Positions 57,042-64,000 of a stretch of DNA of 64,000 bases are shown piece after piece; the stretch's first letter is position 1, and each line of letters opens with the position of its first letter. The stretch covers positions 84,448,382 to 84,512,381 of the forward strand of contig CM042016.1 of the NCBI GenBank assembly GCA_023525715.1, read 5' to 3'. A program made the translations under genes and the position numbers. Below the pieces are notes generated by a model. It saw only the letters and a program-made list of their open reading frames with translations. It did not search any database and was not told the DNA's origin. This DNA comes from Cichorium intybus (taxonomy: Eukaryota > Streptophyta > Magnoliopsida > Asterales > Asteraceae).

Positions 57042-58756
57042 ATCACATTATTCTCAATATCAAAACTACCAGCTTCAACTTAGACATATGCATACGTACC
57101 AGGCTTCCGAAACCAATGTAGCTCCAATTTACAGCAAACCTATGTTACAACACACACCATGGCATACTACCACAACCATGGCTAACCCGATATATCCCGG
57201 ATCGAACAGAATAACCAATGCCGGATACTTAGGTCCAATAAGTCACCCCTAATAAAAAGTAGTCGACAATATCAATTACCAATAGGAACACACCTACTGA
57301 AATCACGAAATACAATGGCACAAGAGACCCGAATGACCATGTAAGACATTACAAAAATGGACGACAGACACCTATTATCAAGATGAAAAGTATTGGTGCA
57401 TTTTCTTCCGAAGCACCTTATCCGATATAGTGCAGCTATGCTATACAAGTTTACTGCCAGATAGTATTAGGGGTTTCAGCCAACTAGGGGGAGATTAACA
57501 CTGTGTTCACAAGTCTCATTTAAGGAGAGAAAGGGAGAGAAGTAGATGGAAGTGAAAGGAAATTTTTTTTATGTTCCTTACTTTTTTTTACGGAAGGAAG
57601 AGGAAAGAAGAGAAGGGAAGCAAAGGGATAATATTCCCTCCTAACTTTCCTTATGATTTGGAAGGATTCGGAGAAAAAGAAAATGATCATTAAAAATAAC
57701 ACTTAATTTTATATTTCTTTTTTCTTCCTTTCTACTCAGGAACACAAAAACATATTTCTTTCCTTTAATTTTCTTTCGATTCGGGAACACGAAAATATAA
57801 CTTTCTTTTCCTTTATCTTCCCTTCTTTTGTCTTCTTTTCTCTCTGTATTAAAACTCGGGAACTAAGCGTAAGTTATCCATTTGTGCAACAAAGGAACTA
57901 CATCTGCGTGCCAGCTCCGTGAGGGTATGCCCTTTTCCTTTAGCTCTGCTAGGGGAGAAACCATCCTCCAGCCTCACTGAAAGATTATGCCCTGCCCTAG
58001 CCTTCTTGGAAGGCAGCGCTCTCTCCTAACCACTTTGGGAGAATGTTGCCATAACATCGTAGAAAAAGTCACCTGATCATATCTGTCGTACCTGTACGAA
58101 AGATTTAAAACAACCAATAATGGACTTTTCTAGAAAAGGGCACACACGCCTAAGATGCCTAAAAAACCGGGATCACCTCCATGCATGCAACCCTTATACA
58201 CCACCAAGTCCATGTATAAAACAAGAAAATCTTGACCGAAAAAGGTACATTCTCACTGTCACTTTCATTTCACAACATTCCTATTCTGTACCATTACTGA
58301 CTTAACCATCAGAGCGTGCTATGAGGGGATCCAATCCTGGTGGTACCACTTGACATTTTTATGGAGTTTCAGAACACATTTCTAACAATCATACTACTCA
58401 ACTGAGTGAAGGATGCAATCAAGGACATCCTAGTCGGAATACACTTCATCATATTGGCACCATCCGTAAGACTGCCATAAAAATACCGACGTCACACCAT
58501 ATGGGAAGCCCACCATCAGATGGTAGTCAAAGCAGTTTCAATCCAATTCAACCCATGTTTATCCTTCAACCACTGATAACCATTATTTTTTCTTCCATTA
58601 CGCCACCCAAGCGAACAACAACCATCAATCATTGCCGTCTCACTAACTCAGACGCCACATGTGGGAGACAAGCCACCCATTACATAAAAGAACGAGAAAC
58701 TATGGAAGTGTTAATAAAATATTCCTTATTAAAAAAATTACAAGAAAATGTGGGAA
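57042..58756. other. Repeat-derived DNA, no gene recognised
   Basis: A His/Tyr/Gln/Pro-rich open frame runs from about 51630 across the copia insertion into 57250, so the copia landed in an older open frame of unknown identity. Further right are short frames such as one at 58120 with Cys/His residues. I cannot assign a family. Confidence 0.35.
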
Positions 58757-59040
58757 CACTACAAATAAAATAACATCTAGTGGCACAAAAAAGTGCCACT
58801 AAAAAGCGAAAAAGTGCCACTAAAGACCTCCGTGGCAATCCGCGGCACAAAAAAAAAGTGACACTAAAAGTCTTTAATGACACTTTTTGTTGTGTCGCTG
58901 TAACATTTTTAGTTTTTAGTGGCACTTTTTGTTATGCCACTAATGCACCTTTGGATTTTAATGACAATTTTTATGCTAATATATAAAATAAATAGCATTT
59001 TTTGATTTTAGGGGCACCTTTTTACCACAAAAAATTATAT
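58757..59040. repeat. Possible CACTA-type element end
   Basis: CACTACAAATAAAATAAC is followed by repeated AGTGGCAC / GTGCCACT motifs in both orientations, as in subterminal repeats of CACTA (EnSpm) elements. The matching other end (a GTAGTG terminus) was not found, so this may be a truncated copy. Confidence 0.45.
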
Positions 59041-59810
59041 TCAAAAAATAGGTCTGATTTAAGAAAAATTATAAAAATTAATAAAAAACAATTAAGATAA
59101 TAAATGTAAAAATACAATGACATTAATTAAATTAAAATTAAACTTAACAACAATATTCTCAATATTTGAAATACAAATATCTTCAAACATTTAATAAGTG
59201 TAAGTGTTGTCCTAACAACACTCAAAATATAAAACTATGAAATTAAATGTTTGTTGGAGAAGAAACAGGAAACTTGACTCCATGTGAACTTTGCATTATT
59301 CTCCTCTTGTTTAGCGAAGTTATGAACCTATCATATAACCATAAAACATCACATAAAACATGTATGAATATCACTAATAAACATGAAAAATAAAAAAGTC
59401 TAGGACACCTTTTATTTTTGCATAGAGTTCAAGATGTTATTGGACGGTCAGAAATTCTAAAAGATCATCGAATTGTGGACAATACCCAATCTGAAACACT
59501 ATTCAACAAGTAAAGTGTATAAATATGAACTACATAAAGGTGTCTGATGATTAAAATAACTACAAAAAGGTAAAGAGAAAATGCAATCGACATAGAAGCT
59601 GGTGAGTAGCTTTGGGGTGTCATGGTATATCTTGACCACAAATGAATGCAGTTCCATCACCTGGATATAATTCTCTTGCAAATGATTTAAATAATGATTT
59701 TAAACGAGGTTGATAATAGAATATAGAATGCTTGATATTAATATTGAGGGTTTAACCCCATATAAATAGGGATACAAAATGGGGCTCATGGCCAAACCTA
59801 AACCTTAATG
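59041..59810. other. AT-rich DNA before the second gypsy element
   Basis: No gene recognised. May be interior of the CACTA-like element. Confidence 0.35.
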
Positions 59811-59826
59811 TGTAACGACGGTTTTC

Positions 59827-59857
<31 letters not shown>

Positions 59858-61150
59858 ATAGTAACTCCGGCGTGAATAGTGCTCCGGCGTGAATAGTAAC
59901 TCGGTGTGAATAATAACCTAGAGATGAAGTAAGCGCTTACCTCGTGATGACATCAACGATGATGTCGTGATGACGTCGTGCTGACGTCGTGAATAGTGTT
60001 TTCAAGCCCTATAAATAGGGGCCTAACCCCTTCATTTCAAACCACAACAAACACCAAACAACCTTACGATACCGGGGAGTGTTCTGGTGAGAAAAATAGA
60101 TCGGGAGAGGTAATGAACGAGCGATAGCTTGTAGCGAAGTGCTCGAGAGTTGTCGGAAGAGTTGAACGGGGAACGAGCCAGCGACAATACTAAGTGAGTA
60201 ATCGCTACTTTATTTATTTAATAGTTTATAAAGTGTTAAACTATTATATGTGGAAGTTATGTACTATTCGTAATTCCAAGAATAATGCCCAATGATTTAC
60301 TTACGAGAACGGTGCCTAGGCCGATTACATGGGATCTGGTTGTTGGATTTTCCGAAAGGCTAAAATGCTGAAAGGATCCTGCCACCCCATCTGATCTTCT
60401 ACCTGGCCGTTCTTTATTTGATAAATCACGAGGTATCATATTGGAATTATAGAGAATATAAAGCAGAGTGATGGTGTGATCCGTAGTAATGCCGGTTGAA
60501 ATAATAGTTCACCTATAAACAAATATATAGGTACAAACCAAGCAGTTATAGTGGGTGTAAGAAGGCAGGAATAACCAGATACCGTATACCAAAAATCAAT
60601 GTGAGTAATCTATCCCTAAGTGTTACTTTTACTGTGGGGCCACATTATCGGTTATTGTGATTGGGACCATCTTTCCGTGGGGTCACATACTCGGTAATTG
60701 TGGTTGAGACCACATATATGCTGTGACGATCGAATTAGCAGTAATTGTGGTGGGACCACATACAAATGTTGTGATGGCCTAATTGGCTGGCAGTTTTATC
60801 ACACATTCAACAGGTGTACATTGAGTCCTTGAGACTCGGTATCACAGGGGGCTGTGATATGATGTGGAAGCTGAAAATTTAATGTTGTTATAACACTTAT
60901 CGATTATTCACTGAGCTTGTAAAGCTCATCCTTGTTGATACTAACTGTGCAGGTGCTGTAGACCCTACTAAAGGGAAGGATCTAATTCGGGGTTAGAACT
61001 GATGACCGTAGCAGCCCGGCTTTGGGGAGATACCACTTGTACTTTTTTTTTTCTTGTAATATATACCCTGTATAATATTTTGTTGAATAAAATATGTTTT
61101 AAAGTGTGGAAAATAAATGGGTATATTTATATTGAAAGCCGGGTGTTACA
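59811..61150 (+). repeat. 5' LTR of the second gypsy element
   Basis: 1,340 bp. A poly(A) run of about 29 bases lies near the start (59827-59855). GTGAATAGT and GATGACGTCGTG repeats occupy 59870-59995. TATAAATA at about 60010-60017 is the likely TATA box. Confidence 0.88.
60634..60858 (+). repeat. Repeat and hairpin block in the second gypsy LTR
   Basis: About 43-base units with GTGGGG(C/T)CACAT, CGGT(A/T)ATTGTG and GACCAC recur at about 60634, 60677 and 60720, with a more diverged one at 60768. At the right edge two tight hairpins follow: GAGTC-cttga-GACTC (about 60822-60836) and ATCACAG-gggg-CTGTGAT (60841-60858). The position in the LTR matches the hairpin array of the first gypsy element. 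Confidence 0.65.
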
Positions 61151-61300
61151 AGTTGGTATCAGAGCCGAGGTTTAAGTGAATTAGGTTTCTATAGGGTAGA
61201 TACCTAGACTTGAACCTTAGGAAATAGTGGAATTCGGGATTGGAAAAGGATAATTTATGTTATCTGATTAGGAGACTAATCTTTTTGTTGAACTTTGAAG

Positions 61301-64000
61301 ATGGCAAACACCAGGAGTGGTCAGAGCCGAGGAGGTGCTAGGCAGGGAGCTTCCAGGGGAGGCAGATCTCGATCACAGGGCTCAGTGCGTCGGGAGGCGG
61401 GAGAGGCAGCAAGGAACCAACCAGATTTACGAGCTATCATTACTGATGTAGTACGGGAGCTATTACCTACTATAGTAGAGACACATAGGGAGGATACTGC
61501 TAAGCAGGTGCATGATGGAGCCCCCAGAGACGAGGGACACGCCGAAAGTGGAGTACACGTGGCAGATAAGGGTAAAGGCGTGGAGGGAACTTCGGAAGTG
61601 AAAAACAAATGTACGTATAAGAATTTCCTTAGTTGCAAGCCTAAGGAATTTACGGGAACTGATAGTCCCGTACAAGCGATGGAATGGTTGATACATACGG
61701 AGAAAGTTTTCCGGATTAGCAAGCGTGATGAGGCAGACAAGGTGGAGTTTGCTACCAACCTTTTCGCTGGGAATGCCCAGTATTGGTGGCAAGTTTTCAG
61801 TAGAGCTTTGGGTTCAGATTTGCTTGGAATGTTGACCTGGGAACAGTTTAAAGCAAAATTTACTGAAGAATACTGTTCCGAAGTAGCAGTGAAGAAGCTG
61901 ACAGAAGAGTTCTTACATTTGGAACAAGGGACTCGTTCTGTGCAAGAATATACTATGGATTTCTTGGAGAAAGCTAGATTCTGTGAACATGAGGTTGATA
62001 CTGAGAAAAGAAAGATAGACAAGTACGTATGGGGATTGAAAACCCGGATTCGAGAGGTTGTACAGCCACTCAAGCTGACTACCTTTCGGCAAGTAGTTGA
62101 TCGGGCGGTAGAACGTGAGGCGGAGCTGCAACGCCAACAAGGTGAAAGGAGGGCTGCAGAAGCAAAAAGAAAGGCTGAGGAACGTCCGTGGATTTCTCAG
62201 AAGAAGTCCCAACAATCAGAATCTGGATCGCGGGGTCAGACTCGGAAGGATGAAGGCAAATGGTGCGATAAATGCCGGAGGAAGCATACGGGAGATTGTC
62301 CTACTAGTCCCTCACCATTGTATTGTTTTAAGTGTGGGAAGACGGGACACTATGCTCGAGATTGCAACCAAACAACTCGAGTATGTTTCCAGTGTGGAGC
62401 CAAAGATCATATCCGATCAGAATGTCCACAGCTGAAGACAGGAGGATCCCGAGACAGGACACGGGAGGAGCAGGGAAGAGAAAGGAAGGAGGCACGAGGT
62501 GGACCAGTAGTCTCCCGAGCATTCCAGATGACCGTTGAGGAGGCCCGGGAAAAGACTGATGTTATCACAGGTATTTTTAAACTAAACTCGATCCCTGCAT
62601 ATGTATTCTTTGATCCTGGAGCCACCGACTCCTTTATATCCACATCATTCATGCCCCAAATTTCGATACCCTTAACCCCGTTGAATGAAGAACTGGAGGT
62701 AGAAGTAGCAGGTGGTAGATATGTATATGTCTCTGAACAGATGCTAGGGTGTCAGCTTGAGATTAACGGGACCATTTTCCCTATTGATCTGAAGCCGATC
62801 ACCACCAGAGAATTTGAAGTAATTGTAGGAATGGACTGGTTAGCATCCAATGATGCTCAAGTCGATTGTAAAAGAAAAAGAATTGCAGTTCTGGCACCAG
62901 ACGGGTCGCAAATAATAATTCAAGGTGAACGGCCACGTACCAGGATGCCTGTCATGTCTTTTGCCAAAGTACGACGTCATAACAACAAAGAAGGAATATT
63001 TTACATGGCATGTGTGGTCTCGACAGAGCCTACCAAACGATCCGTTGAAAATGTCGCCGTTGTAAAGGAGTTTGCCGATGTTTTTCCCGATGAGCTTCCG
63101 GGATTACCTCCGGATCGACAGCTAGAGTTTACCATCGATTTGGTTCCAGGAGCAGCCCCTATTGCTCGTGCTCCTTATCGATTGGCACCATCAGAAATGG
63201 CAGAGTTGAGGAAGCAGTTGCAGGAATTACTCGATCGGGGATTCATTCGACCGAGTACTTCACCTTGGGGAGCACCTATCCTGTTTGTGAAGAAGAAGGA
63301 CGGGTCTATGCGAATGTGTATAGACTATAGAGAACTGAACAAGATCACCATAAAGAACAAATATCCATTGCCCAGGATTGATGATTTATTCGATCAACTT
63401 CAGGGAGCATCCTATTTCTCTAAGATTGATTTAAGATCAGGATATCATCAGCTGAAGATTCGGGAGTCAGACATCCCGAAGACTGCCTTCCGTACCCGTT
63501 ACGGACATTATGAGTTCCTCGTGATGCCGTTTGGGTTAACCAATGCCCCTGCAGCCTTCATGGACTTGATGAACAGAGTGTGTCGTCCATTTCTTGATAC
63601 CTCTGTTATCGTGTTCATTGATGATATACTGATCTATTCCCGAAGCCAGGAAGAGCACGAGAAGCATCTACGTCAAGTTTTGGAGTTACTCCGTCAAGAG
63701 AAGTTGTATGCCAAGTTCTCAAAGTGTGAATTTTGGCTTCGTGAAGTTCAGTTTCTGGGACATGTTATTAGCAGCGAAGGTGTTAAAGTTGATCCTGCAA
63801 AGATCGAGGCTGTAATGAAGTGGGACCCGCCGCGGAATCCATCAGAAATACGCAGTTTTCTTGGGCTAGCTGGATATTACAGGAGATTTGTAGAGAACTT
63901 CTCTTCTATTGCAGCTCCTTTGACCAAATTAACTAAGAAGGGCGAGAAGTTTGAATGGACTGAGGAGCAGCAAGCTGCATTTCAGAAGCTGAAGCAAGCT
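61301..64000 (+). CDS. Gag-Pol polyprotein of the second gypsy element (3' end outside window)
   Basis: An uninterrupted 900-codon frame from the ATG at 61301 to the last base. Residues about 100-260 are the Retrotrans_gag core (GTDSPVQAMEWLIHTEKVF, GNAQYWWQVF). CFKCGKTGHYARDC (about 344) and CFQCGAKDHIRSEC (about 366) are the knuckles. Protease follows directly with no intron-like insert; its active site reads FFDPGATDSF, with Pro in place of the usual Ser/Thr after Asp, and IVGMDWLASND closes it. RT is complete through ELPGLPPDR, WGAPILFVKKKDGS, YFSKIDLRSGYHQ, MPFGLTNAPAAF and VFIDDILIYS, and the frame enters RNase H. Gag and Pol share one frame. The copy may be active or recent apart from the protease change. 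Confidence 0.95.
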   Translation, partial: MANTRSGQSRGGARQGASRGGRSRSQGSVRREAGEAARNQPDLRAIITDVVRELLPTIVETHREDTAKQVHDGAPRDEGHAESGVHVADKGKGVEGTSEVKNKCTYKNFLSCKPKEFTGTDSPVQAMEWLIHTEKVFRISKRDEADKVEFATNLFAGNAQYWWQVFSRALGSDLLGMLTWEQFKAKFTEEYCSEVAVKKLTEEFLHLEQGTRSVQEYTMDFLEKARFCEHEVDTEKRKIDKYVWGLKTRIREVVQPLKLTTFRQVVDRAVEREAELQRQQGERRAAEAKRKAEERPWISQKKSQQSESGSRGQTRKDEGKWCDKCRRKHTGDCPTSPSPLYCFKCGKTGHYARDCNQTTRVCFQCGAKDHIRSECPQLKTGGSRDRTREEQGRERKEARGGPVVSRAFQMTVEEAREKTDVITGIFKLNSIPAYVFFDPGATDSFISTSFMPQISIPLTPLNEELEVEVAGGRYVYVSEQMLGCQLEINGTIFPIDLKPITTREFEVIVGMDWLASNDAQVDCKRKRIAVLAPDGSQIIIQGERPRTRMPVMSFAKVRRHNNKEGIFYMACVVSTEPTKRSVENVAVVKEFADVFPDELPGLPPDRQLEFTIDLVPGAAPIARAPYRLAPSEMAELRKQLQELLDRGFIRPSTSPWGAPILFVKKKDGSMRMCIDYRELNKITIKNKYPLPRIDDLFDQLQGASYFSKIDLRSGYHQLKIRESDIPKTAFRTRYGHYEFLVMPFGLTNAPAAFMDLMNRVCRPFLDTSVIVFIDDILIYSRSQEEHEKHLRQVLELLRQEKLYAKFSKCEFWLREVQFLGHVISSEGVKVDPAKIEAVMKWDPPRNPSEIRSFLGLAGYYRRFVENFSSIAAPLTKLTKKGEKFEWTEEQQAAFQKLKQA

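Larger units (their letters stand above)
59811..64000 (+). mobile_element. Second Ty3-gypsy element, 5' part only
   Basis: LTR begins TGTAACGACGG and ends GGGTGTTACA, followed by the PBS TGGTATCAGAGC at 61154-61165 and a gag-pol frame still open at the window end. The LTR family and Gag differ from the element at 21399, but RT and protease are related, so this is a different chromovirus-like lineage. The right half and target duplication are outside the window. Confidence 0.93.

Noticed and set aside
59827..59855. Poly(A) run as a retrogene or LINE tail
   Set aside because: It lies 16 bases inside the LTR of the second gypsy element, so it is an LTR feature or slippage, not a tail.
60257..60439. 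Short minus-strand frame in the second gypsy LTR
   Set aside because: Lies wholly within LTR repeat DNA and has no recognisable motif.
61321..62073. A 250-codon frame on the minus strand
   Set aside because: It is antisense to the intact gag of the second gypsy element and shows no independent motif.

Overview
This is a repeat-dominated stretch of a eudicot plant nuclear genome. The evidence is spliceosomal introns, plant gene families (F-box/LRR, TBC RabGAP, auxin response factor, Agenet), and plant transposon families with tRNA-iMet primer sites. An aster-family source such as a lettuce relative is my impression from repeat style only; the sequence does not prove it. There are no prokaryotic features. 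Two genes look like ordinary host genes: an F-box/LRR gene in three exons (10590-12462) and a ten-exon TBC-domain Rab GTPase-activating protein (45347-50246, about 456 residues). Almost everything else is mobile DNA or broken gene copies.

Layout: 1-4220 holds Mutator-type (MULE) non-autonomous elements. 4910-8028 is a MULE with a 10-bp target duplication, and inside it lies a PIF/Harbinger element (5936-7913) whose only gene is a Myb/SANT-like protein. 8377-10020 (minus) is the 3' part of a non-LTR retroelement with a restriction-enzyme-like endonuclease. The F-box gene follows. 13100-18706 looks like a Helitron carrying exon pieces of at least three unrelated genes (SnRK1 beta-gamma, ARF, CCT1). 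19095-21165 is MITE-like repeats.

21399-37044 is a complete Ty3-gypsy chromovirus (TSD CAACA), split by a nested 7.5-kb Ty1-copia derivative (25532-33029, TSD ATCCA) that has gag but no pol. 37647-42855 is a decayed Sirevirus-like copia. 43096-44187 holds an Agenet-domain relic and a solo-LTR candidate. The TBC gene has three precisely bounded MITEs in introns 5 and 6. 51174-51566 is a hAT MITE; 51705-57036 is a young minus-strand copia element; 59811-64000 is the 5' part of a second Ty3-gypsy element with an uninterrupted 900-codon gag-pol frame running off the window.

The most unusual signal is structural. Both the gypsy LTRs and the nested copia carry families of hairpins in which the loop or core is nearly constant while the stem sequence changes from copy to copy and stays self-complementary, with G-U pairs. 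That is the signature of selection on RNA (or single-strand DNA) structure. The copia has at least three such families plus other nested helices spread over about 4 kb of non-coding interior. A 66-bp GT-AG segment between gag and protease of the gypsy element looks like an intron that could set the gag to gag-pol ratio.
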